Under the pieces are notes generated by a model, which did not search any database, had not been told where the DNA came from, and saw only the letters and a list, made by a program, of their open reading frames with translations. The position numbers were made by a program, and so were the translations under genes. Shown piece by piece: positions 45,801-55,441 of a stretch of 64,000 bases of DNA (its first letter is position 1; every line of letters starts with the position of its first letter). Origin of the DNA: Holothuria scabra (taxonomy: Eukaryota > Echinodermata > Holothuroidea > Aspidochirotida > Holothuriidae); NCBI GenBank assembly GCA_037179385.1, contig CM074200.1, positions 33,669,884 through 33,733,883 of the forward strand, in the 5' to 3' direction.

Positions 45801-48022
45801 CAATATGACCAACCCACACACCACATATGAGCATAATCACATGTACCATTCTCGAGATATCGTGTTTACAAGGTTTTGACCTTTTGACCTCTCGTGACCC
45901 CAAATGACCTTTGATCTCCACCAAAAACAATAGGGATCATCTACTCAATATTACCAACCCACACACCACATATGAGCATTATCACATGTACCATTCTCAA
46001 GATATCGTGTTTAAAAGGTTTTGACCTTTTGACCTCTCGTGACCCCAAATGACCTTTGATCTCCACCAAAAACATTAGGGATCATCTACTCAATAGGGCC
46101 AATGCACACACCAAATATGAGATTACTCACACTTACTCTTCTTGAGATACCATGTTTACGAGCAATTTCTAAGGAATTTACCTATTGACCTCTCGTGACC
46201 CCAAATGACCTTTGACCTCCACGAAAATTGATAGGGATCATCTACTCAATATGACCAACCCACACAGCAAATATGAGCATAGTCACATGTACCGTTCTCA
46301 AGATATTGTGTTTACAAGGTTTTGACCTTTTTACCTCTCGTGACCCCAAATGACCTTTGATCTCCCCCAAAAACAATAGGGATCATCTACTCAATATGGC
46401 CAATGCACACACCAAATATGAGCATAGTCACACTTACTCTTCTTGAGATACCGTGTTTACAAGCAATTTCTAAGGAATTTACCTATTGACCTCTCGTGAC
46501 CCCAAATGACCTTTGACCTAAAAGGAAATTAATAGGGATCATCTACTTAATATGAACAACCCACACACAAAATATGAGCATAGTCACATGTACCGTTCTC
46601 AAGATATTGTGTTTACAAGGTTTTGACCTTTTGACCTCTCGTGACCCCAAATGACCTTTGATCTCCACCAAAAACAATAGGGATCATCTACTCAATATGA
46701 CCATCCCACCCACCAAATATGAGGTTAGTCACACTTACCCTTCTTGAGATATGGTGTTTACAAGCCAAAGCGTCACATACATACACACACACATACACAC
46801 ACATACACACGCACGACATCACCATCGCATTGATTCCTTGGCCTACGGCAAGGAATCAATTAAGCTCCTGACCTCCCGGCTACTATTCTGATGCCCTAAC
46901 CACTTGACAGTGCAGACACAAACAGACTACAATCTTCTGTCGGATGCCTACACAGTGGATCAGAAGGGGAAATATGTTCTTCTCTGCCCCCAAATCTCAT
47001 TCTGGCTAAACCTGTGTCAGGCTGCATGCACACACGAAGCCTTCTGTACCTTTGGGCTTGGGCCTGGTTGCTTCCGGTCTGACTTGACGTTTAAGAGTTG
47101 CTGGTACAATCTCAGGGGGCAGGTTGAGGGTTTCCCTCAGGTACTGAATACCTTCATTGGTCAATGACCAGTAGTAATGACGCCAGGAAAACTTCTCTTT
47201 GACATAGCCTCGTGACCTCATTGACTGAAAATATTTGTAAAATAAAGAATTGATGTAAGAAACAGTGTAGCATTTGCATGATACAAACGTCTTGTGAATT
47301 ACAACTACAGTGTATAATATGATTTGCAAACTAAAATGGAACAGCACATATTATTATAAATTTAAATACTGAGGAAGCATTAGGGGTATGTACATCCATA
47401 CTGTTAGTTGAGCATAACCATTATGCTCCCCGTACACAGACAAGGATGCACTTGATATCCCTGGCGTTTACTACATGCAACAGCAAATAACACTAGAAGC
47501 ATGTGAAGAGTCCAGGTTGGAAAACATAGTAAACAATTATTCTAGCAAAGAGCTCAGAGTCTTAATAACTGTTGTTACTTCCTGAGCCCAGTGCAATATT
47601 TGATAACAACCAAGTCTTTCACTGACAGAGGTGCAATTCTTCAAGACATCTAGGAATATGATGGAATATTCCTGTTCTTCATGACACCAAAAGCAAGGTT
47701 TTTACTACTTTTCTCGCAGTTGACACTTGCCCAGTCCTACAAAACTGAAATGTCTAGTGAGTTCAGAATTTTCTCATATCAAGTGTAATGACCAAATGTA
47801 AGAATATCTTAGAGGAGATGGTTTTGACATTTTCAGATTGCATTCATTTTTTTCACCTTTGGTTTTGGTGTTTGAACTTACCTGTAATGCTTTGATTACT
47901 TGAAGGTTGGGAACATCAACCTCAGGGTGCTTGGGAAGGTTGAAATCCTTCTTGGCAACCATTACCCCCTCTTTAAAGAGGTTCTCGTAAATAGCTATGC
48001 GATTCTTCTTGGGAATCAACAT
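33790..48022 (-). CDS. RPS10: 40S ribosomal protein S10 (eS10), five coding exons
   Basis: Coding exons 48,022-47,882, 47,224-47,050, 41,605-41,540, 40,498-40,443 and 33,828-33,790 join in frame to 158 residues plus TAG. eS10 is a conserved protein of the 40S subunit head near the mRNA entry side; its N-terminal winged-helix-like domain is visible as [20 protein letters not shown] then [49 protein letters not shown] and [12 protein letters not shown]. The tail has the family pattern [25 protein letters not shown] and the Gly/Arg end [11 protein letters not shown]. The length is slightly below the about 165 residues of vertebrate eS10, partly from a shorter KHPEVDVPN segment. All splice sites are GT-AG. 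The introns total about 17 kb, which is large for a ribosomal protein gene, and carry satellite arrays and transposons. Confidence 0.97.
34145..36985 (+). repeat. 145-bp tandem repeat array 1 (DR1-bearing)
   Basis: About 19 diverged units lie in RPS10 intron 5. Each reads roughly TGACCCCAAATGACCTTTGA then CCTCCACCAAAA, AATAGG, CATAACGCATC, CAAGTTTGAAAT, TTCCTACC, TTGAGATAT, TGTAAACAAG. The exact 13-mer TGACCTTTGACCT occurs at 34,365, 34,881, 35,026, 35,161, 35,306, 35,451, 35,596, 36,079, 36,224, 36,370, 36,516, 36,661 and 36,806, mostly spaced 145-146 bp. Two sub-blocks end in (CA)n tracts (about 35,865-35,910 and 36,930-36,955) followed by GCATAGGTTTCTC and CATCGAAACC, a possible GGTTTC/GAAACC hairpin. 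It is non-coding. Confidence 0.9.
36986..38576. other. RPS10 intron, no further feature seen
   Basis: Intronic sequence with an A-homopolymer at about 38,350-38,369. The frame at 37,048-37,383 (plus) has no recognisable domain. Confidence 0.45.
38577..39865. mobile_element. Possible element bounded by GGGTAACCCGGGTACCC clusters
   Basis: TAGTGTTTGCACGGGTAAC followed by CCGGGTACCC at 38,577-38,606, and ACCGGGTAACCCGGGTACCC near 39,803 with further GGGTACCCGGG to about 39,862, frame 1.3 kb. The words are themselves palindromic. TAGTGTT starts resemble hAT ends, but no matching right terminus or duplication was found. Confidence 0.35.
40443..40498 (-). CDS. RPS10: RPS10 coding exon 4
   Basis: The acceptor is TTATTTTCAG|GTGGCC and the donor GAATTT|GTAAGT. 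It encodes [19 protein letters not shown] and ends in phase 0. Confidence 0.94.
41540..41605 (-). CDS. RPS10: RPS10 coding exon 3
   Basis: The acceptor is AAATTTAAAG|GTATGG and the donor CCACCAG|GTAAGA. It encodes [20 protein letters not shown], then P and the first base of a glycine codon. The conserved block SYRRGPPG aligns with the family's DTYRR region. Confidence 0.93.
41606..43379. other. RPS10 intron, no further feature seen
   Basis: Intronic AT-rich sequence before the second satellite array. No convincing additional exon. Confidence 0.45.
43380..43794 (+). repeat. 145-bp tandem repeat array 2, left part
   Basis: About three diverged units with ATTTGACCTCCACC, GACCTTTGGGAG and TGACCTTTAACC. 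The array is broken at 43,794 by a hAT-like insertion and resumes at 45,412. Confidence 0.8.
43795..45411 (+). mobile_element. hAT-like element inserted in the satellite array
   Basis: The left end is TAGTGTTGAGCCAATAAC and the right end in reverse complement is TAGTGTTGAGCCGATAACCG. It is flanked by CGTGTTTA (43,787-43,794) and CATGTTTA (45,412-45,419), an 8-bp duplication with one difference. Both flanks belong to the same satellite word (CCGTGTTTACAAG), so excising the element restores the unit. ATCGG and CCGATA words cluster near both ends. No transposase is recognised in 1,617 bp. Confidence 0.85.
44848..45121 (+). mobile_element. 274-bp hAT-like MITE nested in the 43,795 element
   Basis: The left end is CATGGGCGTCCGCAGG and the right end in reverse complement is CAGGGGCGTCTGCAG. 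The perfect 8-bp duplication GGGATTGC lies at 44,840-44,847 and 45,122-45,129. GGGGGC and GCCCCC tracts lie inside each end, and the module GGAAATGCCATTTCCGGC sits in the middle. Confidence 0.88.
45412..46800 (+). repeat. 145-bp tandem repeat array 2, right part
   Basis: About nine units of 145-155 bp. Each has CTCGTGACCCCAAATGACC and then TTTGACCTCC or TTTGATCTCC, with ATCATCTACTCAATATGACC and ATTCTCGAGATATCGTG or a close variant. TGACCTTTTGACCT (a DR2 arrangement) precedes many units, and TGACCTTTGACCT (DR1) is exact at 45,467, 45,613, 46,206 and 46,507. The end is a (CA)n tract at about 46,775-46,812. Confidence 0.88.
46829..46860. other. Perfect 12-bp hairpin at the end of array 2
   Basis: ATTGATTCCTTG (46,829-46,840) pairs exactly with CAAGGAATCAAT (46,849-46,860) around GCCTACGG. 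It follows the (CA)n tract that ends the array, in the same position as the GGTTTC/GAAACC pair at the ends of the array 1 sub-blocks. Confidence 0.7.
47050..47224 (-). CDS. RPS10: RPS10 coding exon 2
   Basis: The acceptor is TATTTTCAG|TCAATG and the donor CCCAAAG|GTACAG. It encodes [20 protein letters not shown] through [11 protein letters not shown], ending one base into a glycine codon. The frame continues by chance into the intron. Confidence 0.96.
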
Positions 48023-48023
48023 C
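47882..48023 (-). CDS. RPS10: RPS10 coding exon 1
   Basis: The acceptor GAATCATAG|G puts the ATG one base into the exon; the donor is TTACAG|GTAAGT. It encodes 47 residues, [16 protein letters not shown] through VIKALQ, and ends in phase 0. An upstream in-frame ATG at 48,034 (MNHR) lies in the intron and is not part of the protein. Confidence 0.95.
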
Positions 48024-49237
48024 CTATGATTCAAGAGAAGAACAGATTAACAGTGTAAACAAGGTACGCAATAGTTAAGTGTTCAAAATTAGCATAGCAA
48101 TTGTACTGTTTGTAAGCTACTCTCACAAAACCATTAAATACCCATATATGTTATATATCATATCTGCTAGAGCATATTTCATTTGTATAGCAATTTGTCC
48201 ATTTTGTGTACCAAAATGCAATGCAATTCCTGCAACACATATATACTTCCAACCTATGATGGCCTACAGATTGCTGCTGACTAGAACACATGTATACCAT
48301 GTACCATGCAAATACATTGCAAATGTATGTTGACGGAGTACATGCACAATAACAGTGTTTGCACCCAAGTGTGTCTTCCACTCCTTTTCTAGAAGGTGGG
48401 AAATCTCCCCTTTGTTCATAAAAATTAGAAAATCATCTTGGTTTCTTTATTAAAAAGAGGATACTTTTGCAGCAATGTTTGATCTTATATAAAAAAAAAA
48501 AATGACATTTAAAATCCTTCAAGTTACACCTTGCATGGGCCTTAAGTCAAACTTTTGTCTCTCTGAACCCACTTAAGCCTCACACATCATTTACAGTATT
48601 TGGAGTTGGTATTTAGCAGTAATAAATCCCTTGTTCATCCCTTCCCCCCCCCCCACCACCCCATATTTCTGATGGAACCCTTGGCAGGCCCTGAGTCTAT
48701 GTGAACTTAAGTGCTGCCCAGCACTGGGTTATCTAAAATCTGTGACAACTCAGTAACATGTTAAGTACAGAAAGTAACAAAATTAAGTTGTGTAACAAGG
48801 TAGCAGATCTGTGATAATACCATAACATTGATAACATAAGGCCCTTTCGATGTTACATAGGCTGACCACCCGAATTTGTTCCTTTGTTCCTAGTTTAAAT
48901 AGGTGTGTTTTCAAAACATTGCAGATCTTCCTCTTGCATGCCTTTACTCTTTTACAAGCTTAGAATGAAAAAATGAATCAGTGCAATGGGTTCCCAAGCA
49001 ATTTAAAGAAGTAAGTCTCATTTAACCATGACTATACACTGAAATCTGTACTGCATGCATATAGAATGACTTGTAGAAATGTCACACACTGATGCAGCCC
49101 ATCTAACAGAGTGGGGGAGAGGAGCTTGGGATCTATGTTTATAACACTTTTGCACAAAAATGCAAATCTGTAATTGAGCCCTGTGATGGTAAATTTTAAG
49201 GATCAAACTAGTAAATAATGCAGTTGTCATTACTTCT
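48024..49237. other. RPS10 intron 1, no further feature seen
   Basis: No additional exon is supported. A C-rich tract lies near 48,645. Confidence 0.45.
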
Positions 49238-49610
49238 TTAAGAGGTAAGAGCAGTCACCCACTAACCCCAACTGAAGGTAGTGTAGTACTTAGTCTGTCC
49301 TATTTTATGATTGGCTGTTTAGAGTCATGTGACAACAGGACCAAAACACACTTCTGACTGCCACTGTTGTAATGTTGCTTCAAAGGGATTGTACCGTGGT
49401 TTTTCTCCCTTTGTTTCACAGCTTATTTGGTGAAATATCATATTAAAAATATGACTTAGGCATACAAATTTTACTGTGTAGGGAAAATTTCAACATTTTT
49501 GGGTGTTGTAAATTCAGTTAATAAACACCCTGTTTAGCAACTGTGCGTTTGGACAAGAGTAGCTCCGTGAGAATCCGCGCAGAACATTCTGTGCACGTGC
49601 AAAAACCCTA
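49238..49610 (+). repeat. Partial MITE M1 (copy D) joined to a copy of the 53,084 element
   Basis: TTAAGAGGTAAGAGCAGTCA at 49,238 starts like family M1 and keeps TATTTTATGATTGGCTGTT. From about 49,340 the sequence instead matches 54,046-54,340, with blocks CCAAAACACACTT, GCTTATTTGGTGAAA, TTTTACTGTGTAGGGAAAAT and TTGTAAATTCAGTT. The boundary between them suggests insertion or recombination of one repeat into another. Confidence 0.6.
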
Positions 49611-51342
49611 ACATAAAGCACCATAATGCGGTATTGCATCGCAATTTGCTACACAAAATGGACAAATTGCTATGCAAATACCAAATTGTGTAGATTTTCT
49701 ACATTAAACATATGGTTTGTTAGTGATTTTGTGACTGAAGAGCCCTGAAACAGCAAAATTGCTATGCAAAATTTGACCACTAAATTATTCCTTGTCCTAT
49801 ACTGTTCAGGGTTTTCCCTGGGTTTAGAATTGAACGTCGCGCATCTGATGCGTCCATTGGTGGCTCGCCGGCCTGGGGGAGGGGTATAAGGGGAGGGGGT
49901 GTCCCCCCCCTTTTGGAGATTTTGTGACTTATGCAAGTCCCTGGACGCAAAATGGTGACATTTTTGAGCCAAATTAGTCAACACAATTTTTGTAAGATGA
50001 CGCAAAAATATAAGCACCGAAACTCACATTCGTACAAATTTTGATCTACTGATAGTGGTCACATTGGCTTCCATGTCACCATAATTTCTGCTTCAAAAGT
50101 TTTGGTTCATCGGCATGGCCTTTATTAAGCGCTGGCACCGGAAGATTTTTACCCCCGGTTGGCCGTTATTTTGCGTCCGTTGCTCACCAAAATTTACGTG
50201 ATTGGGCCGGCTTGCAATATTACCAGTTCAGGATAGAAAATATTGGGAAAATTTCTGTTCGTTTGACGAACGGGATATCATTTTTGTAGGCGAAATATAT
50301 TTTCACTTCAAAAGTGGAGATGTAAATCAACTGTTAATGCGATAGATTTGTTTGCAGTCGATGTCACATGCCCCAGGCTTTAATAATTTAGTTCTTAGGC
50401 CAACATCATGCTCATTCTATTTTTCTTCCCCCAATCATTTCGGAACATTTGCATTCCTTTTCTGCACTGGCCGGTTGTAGTTGCTATAATATACTGAAGC
50501 TACTCTCCTGCTTTAATACGAACCCCGTGTAGAGCAACCATTCATGAATTTGATAATCTTAGAAGTAGAATCTTAGCAGTTCTGGGCAGCCAACAATTGC
50601 ACCCGATTAACGTATCTTATGGTTCCTTTCGGGTATAAACATCCCCGAAAATTTTAAGCAGTTCTTGTCCAAAACTTACGTCTTGTTTAACTGAAATGCA
50701 CGTAGGTTAGATCCCCGAAAAATCCACGTACGCAGAGATTTGTGATGCCGTTTCATGGTGAATTTGGCACGGGGCTCGCCCTGCTTTGCTAGCCGGCTAT
50801 ATAAGCATTGGCAGTGCGATCGTCGTAACACAAACTCAACGGGAAAACTTGTCTCGAAACCGAGCATTTTCACACACTAAATCACATAGGCGAAGGCGCG
50901 AATTGTGATTGGCTGGCTAGAATCAATGCAATTGAACCAATCACGATGCAGGGACCAATTTAAATTTTGAAATGGGTCGTATGCATTTGATGTCACCAAG
51001 CACAACATGATGCCTTGTTTGGCGGAAAAAACGGACACGCACGGAAGTCTACTGCATGCGTGTGCCAAGAAATTTGCTTCACGAGACCACGTGCATCACG
51101 GTTTTTGTTTGCAATGACGTTGCATGACAACATTGCACAAGTCCTACTGTAAATAACATTACGGAAGGAATGCTGGGAATTACTTAATTTATGCAAGATA
51201 ATAATCAAGGGACATCACAAGATTCTAGGAGCTACGTGTACAAAACGTCCACAGACATGTATGCTAAGCTTTGGGATTAAAAAGAGGCAAAACACTGCAG
51301 CTCGATAGTGCTTTGTGCAGAACAGTTTGTACAGCAACTTAC

Positions 51343-51372
51343 GCGGCGCTTTTTGCGATAAGCAAGGAAAAG
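51343..51372 (-). other. RPS10: Probable RPS10 non-coding exon 1 with 5'TOP start
   Basis: On the minus strand CTTTTCCTTGCTTATCGC is followed by AAAAAGCGCCGC and a strong donor GTAAGT at 51,342-51,337. A C followed by pyrimidines at the start is the 5'TOP signature of ribosomal protein mRNAs, which places them under growth-dependent translational control. Splicing to the acceptor at 48,024 would give a leader ending GCGCCGC|GATG, about 31 nt long, typical for the class. No cDNA evidence is available here. Weaker donors at 50,689, 58,318 and 59,296 are alternatives. A TATAAC-like word about 40 nt upstream is unconvincing as a TATA box. Confidence 0.65.
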
Positions 51373-51439
51373 ACAACTCTAAATCTAATTCCATGTAATA
51401 CTACAGGGTTATAGCGGAAAATATCAAACGATCACTTCC

Positions 51440-51679
51440 ATGGCAGGGGTAAAATTTAACGTTTGTGATTATCAATGCAACCAGTTTTGGCGGGAAGTTA
51501 AAGGATTGAGTTTACAGGAATTTAACGAAACTAAGGGCAAGTTGCAAGTATATTTTAACCCCTTTTTCAGTTTGCAAATAATCGGGAGTAATGATCAAGT
51601 GATTGCCAGAATTTATAAAAGCAATGGAGCACGTGGCTGCAAGCAATCACAGATTGTGTGTGTCCCAATCTTTTCATGA
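51440..51679 (+). other. Unassigned ORF divergent from the RPS10 start
   Basis: A 79-residue plus-strand frame begins MAGVKFNVCDYQCNQFW about 70 bp upstream of the putative RPS10 start. A second frame of 69 residues follows at 51,802-52,011. The composition is protein-like, but no domain is recognised and no splice pair is clear. It may be a small divergent transcript, a fragment of element coding sequence, or chance. Confidence 0.2.
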
Positions 51680-52511
51680 AAACATGTTGGGAAAACAAGG
51701 GTTCTATGACATCATACACATAAGGTCCATCGCACTTACTTTAAGTTACCTCTAAACAGCGTGATTGGTTCATTATTGCGTTTAATCAGCCAATCATACT
51801 TGTGACATCGTCAATGCAGTTTTACTGTGTAGGAAAAACATGTAGGCCTAGAAACCAACCGTCTTCGCATAGAATTCTAATACTCCCATTGCATTTTTGC
51901 TACGATCGAATTTCCCAAACTTTGGTTGTAAACGGGCAAAACAATCGTGTCGTAAGTTTTAAGAACGAAGTAACAGGAAATATGTGGGATTACATCGTGA
52001 AGATACAATGACATGGTTCGTTCGTTTGATTGATAATTTCCCAAATCTGAGACATTAGCCCCGCCTCTAACCTGCCAAAGGCGGGCGTATGTGTTTTGGT
52101 CATGCAAGTCGTGTTATGCCACATAGCTGCTGTGCTCCGAAGTGAGCAAAACATTTTCCTTGATACAAGCCTACGACGGCAAGTGCAGGCTAGTTAGTTA
52201 TAATAATACTGTGTTGTTACTCGTTCAATAGTAGGCCCTATGGGATATACATACAGAGCTCCGACTCGCATGCAGTGGTATGTGCATGGAAATTAAAAAA
52301 GTTGGTTGCAGTTTTACAAATAAGTCAATGATTTTGTCGTTTATTGTATTAACAACAAAAGCAGTTGTTGACACAAAGAAGAAAAATTATGGAGGCTAGC
52401 TGGCAGTTTTGAACATCGCGGCCGTTTTTTGAACGTCGCGGCCTCCTTGGTTTTGAAGCTTGAACGTCGCAGGCCGCGACGTTCAAAACGCCCAGGGAAA
52501 ACCCTGCTGTT

Positions 52512-53083
52512 ACTAGCATTATTAGCATGATTAACACCACTTTGCATGTACAGTTTAGCATAGGTTTTAAAATGAAATCTTCCAAACCAAAATTTAAAAC
52601 ATGCATTGAATCACCTTAAAAATTGTAATTGGTTCTTTTTCAAATTGTAATTGATTCCTTTTAATTCGGATATTGACTGCCAATGTATTCATACGTAAGT
52701 CCCTTAATTTGCATGAACAGACATTTACGAAATCATTTAAAACATGTTGAACATTGAGCTTTAAAAGGGTCAGCTAAGTGTTCAAAATACATCTTGATTT
52801 TATCCCTCACTGAACTGAACCCTTGGGAATCTCATTCAGGGTTGGTATGAAGTAACATTTTGTCAATTAGCCCAACCATTCGTAAAACATACCACATCAA
52901 AAACCCAAATGCGACATGAACTCAACAGTTTCTGTAGGGGAATACCAAAACTCTGCTCACAAATAAAATAGACATAACACAGCCCCTGACCACTGCCACT
53001 TTTGCTGATGGTGGCTTAGATGATACAGATATAGAGGTCAAAAGACCTGCATCCATTGAGGCTCCTAAGGTATAACCCCACCA
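52512..53083. other. No gene recognised
   Basis: Short AT-rich interval between two inverted-repeat elements. Confidence 0.4.
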
Positions 53084-54343
53084 GTAGAGTTGTCACACTA
53101 AAAATACGACTACGCAAAAAATATCAAACTTCAAAAATTTGACTGATTCACATTGTTAAATACCCTTTTCTCAGCAACCATACCAAATTTTACCAAAATC
53201 TGATCAGTACTTTTCAAAATATAGCTGATTTTATGTCTCCATAATCCTTGCGATTTCTCCAAATCGCTGCATGCCTCAGTGCTACCTTCGGCCTGCAAAA
53301 GTTGGTCAAAAACAACATTGTAACTGCTCCCTCCTGAAGACGCTTTGATTATTCATCACTGTGTTACGTACGCCAGATGTGCTGGTGTGAATATGCAACG
53401 TAACTGGGCAAGACACTCAGTGATCACCCGTCCGCTCGCCTCGATAGCTTGCGTTCTGTGTACGTCCATGCATTAACAAGTCCCACATAGCCTGCTTACA
53501 CACAGTCTACACTATAGCAATACGTACATATTCTCTTACGCAGAAGTACACAAGTACGTGATTTACTAACCCTACTTCGGTACTGCACGAACAAGTATAC
53601 AATGCAGTACTGTATGTAAGCATGTTGGTGGGAAATCCCTTGTTGCTAAGCTGAACAATGGGCTCATACATACACATGTACCAATGTGGGCTCAGTACAA
53701 AAGATGAGCAGAGATTGATGGGCAGTTTCATTTAAATTGAGTGTGCATCGGGCTGAGCAAAAAATAATTTTTTTCTTCGGAAATAGGAAGATCATAAGAA
53801 ACGCTACAAAATGATACCTGAAAGCAATTGCTAAATTTTCCGGAACCCATTGTATTCGTGTCACCAATGTTTTAAGCCCAGAGATGGTGAAGAAATATTA
53901 TTTTTGGCGATCGCTCCCCTCCATTAAAATGAAGGGTCTAGAGTTCCTTTTCTTCTTTCTAATGATACATATGGGTTATAGGGGATCAAAGGTTCAGCCC
54001 CAATGCACGATCAAGTCAAAGAAGGCTATGTGTGGCATTTTACGAGTGACCAAAACACACTTTTGACTGTCACCATTGCAACGATGCTTTGAAAGGGATC
54101 ATTTGAAACTGTAACATACTTCTTCTTATTTTTGTTTTAAAGCTTATTTGGTGAAAAATTAGCCTATAGTAGAGATAGGCTATGTCTTAGGTGTACAAAT
54201 TTTACAGTGTAGGGAAAATTTCTGCAATTTTGAGGGTTGTAAATTCAGTTTTTAAACACACTGTTTTAGGGACTGCGTGTTTGGGTGCGAGTAGTTCCAC
54301 TAGAATTTGGGAGAAAAATTCTGTGCGCGTGCGACAACTCTAC
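53084..54343. mobile_element. 1.26-kb element with GTAGAGTTGTC ends
   Basis: The left end is GTAGAGTTGTCACAC and the right end in reverse complement is GTAGAGTTGTCGCAC (14 of 15). CACCA flanks both sides (53,079-53,083 and 54,344-54,348). The right 300 bp is repeated at about 49,340-49,600. No transposase frame is recognised. Confidence 0.6.
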
Positions 54344-54399
54344 CACCAATACTAACGTTAGGTTCATGTTCTTTCAAAGTTTCATTTGACTAAATCCGG

Positions 54400-54482
54400 C
54401 AATTCCAGCTGGAATTTTGGTTTAAATCCGGCAAATCCAGTTTCGGCCGGATCTTCAAATTCCAAATTCAGTGCACCCCTAA
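54400..54482 (-). repeat. hAT-like end fragment
   Basis: In reverse complement it reads TAGGGGTGCACTGAATTTGG, then repeated CCGGATTT and GGCAAATCC-like words. AGGGGTGCAC starts are usual for hAT ends. The partner end was not found. Confidence 0.35.
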
Positions 54483-54613
54483 CCTCATCTCATCCTGAAA
54501 GAAAATTTGGCCTAGCCTTGACTAGCCTAGGGCCTAAATACGAAAGCACACTTCATGGACATCGTTTTTCTAAAAAAATTCACTTTCTGGAAAAGAAACT
54601 GGTTCGGAAAGAT

Positions 54614-54700
54614 TAGGGGGCGAACTGGTAGGTCTAAGGGGGCGAACTGGTCATTGCTTGAGGGCGAGCTGGTCATTGCCTAAGGGCGAAGTGGGCAAGG
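54614..54700 (+). repeat. Minisatellite of GGGCGAACTGGTCATTGC-type units
   Basis: Four imperfect tandem units share GGGCGAACTGGT or GGGCGAGCTGGT followed by CATTGCTTGA or a similar spacer. Confidence 0.65.
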
Positions 54701-55141
54701 GGCAAAACGACCGGCTACCCAGACACAAACTCAGTACACTCGCACAGTGTTTTTTAACGCTAGCCTAGGCTTAGTGTTACGAAATGCAAGTTACTCAGTG
54801 ATTGAGGAATCGTACAAAACTACACACGTACAAACTGCAACGGACTGATAGGATAGCTCATTTACCAAAGCAATTCAGGAAAAATAAATAAGACCTGAAC
54901 GAAGCGCGTTTAAGAGTAATTTTGGGGATGTGTAAGAACCTGCAATTCATATAATTATCGACTTGATAATTTATTATCAGAAAAACTGGGAGGTTTGTTA
55001 TATTTGTTCAGATTGACGTGATTTAAAGAGATGAAAATTGGAGAGGTATTTACTTGGATTGTGGCCTGAATTCTGCCGCGGTAAAAGAGGGCGATATACA
55101 TAATTACATAATGGTAAACATTCTGTAGCGCGTATATCACA

Positions 55142-55441
55142 TATACACGAGCAACATTTGCAAAACATTTGCAAAACATTTCCAAAACATCCACCTGCAA
55201 CAAATACAAAACATGCGAGTTTTCGGTTTGTTGCACAGTGTAGACAGGGTATAAAGCAAGTTTTGAAAATGTTGCAAAAGAAATGTCCTGTCAATTCTTT
55301 TCAAAACATTTTCAAAATGTTGTCAGATTGCTTTTAATCTGTCTACACTGTGCAGCAAATCGAAAACAAGCATGTTTTGGGTTTGTTGCCGCAGGTGAAG
55401 TGTTTTGAGAATGTTTTACAAATGTTGCTCGTGTATACAGG
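55142..55441. repeat. Fold-back repeat with roughly 100-bp arms
   Basis: The left arm TATACACGAGCAACATTTG runs to GTTGCACAGTGTAGACAGG. The right arm in reverse complement runs from TATACACGAGCAACATTTG to CTGCACAGTGTAGACAG, with a few mismatches. AAAACATTT words repeat inside the arms. The roughly 85-bp centre contains AAAACATTTTCAAAATGTT, also palindromic. This is a MITE-like or hairpin-forming unit with no coding potential. Confidence 0.7.

Larger units (their letters stand above)
49807..52506. mobile_element. Candidate 2.7-kb element with CAGGGTTTTCCCTGGG ends
   Basis: The left end is CAGGGTTTTCCCTGGG and the right end in reverse complement is identical for 16 bp. Both are followed by AACGTCGCG words, of which the right end has about four. 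CTGTT lies immediately outside both ends (49,802-49,806 and 52,507-52,511), a possible 5-bp duplication that could be chance. The span contains the probable RPS10 first exon, so the two ends may instead belong to two separate truncated copies in opposite orientation. Confidence 0.55.
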
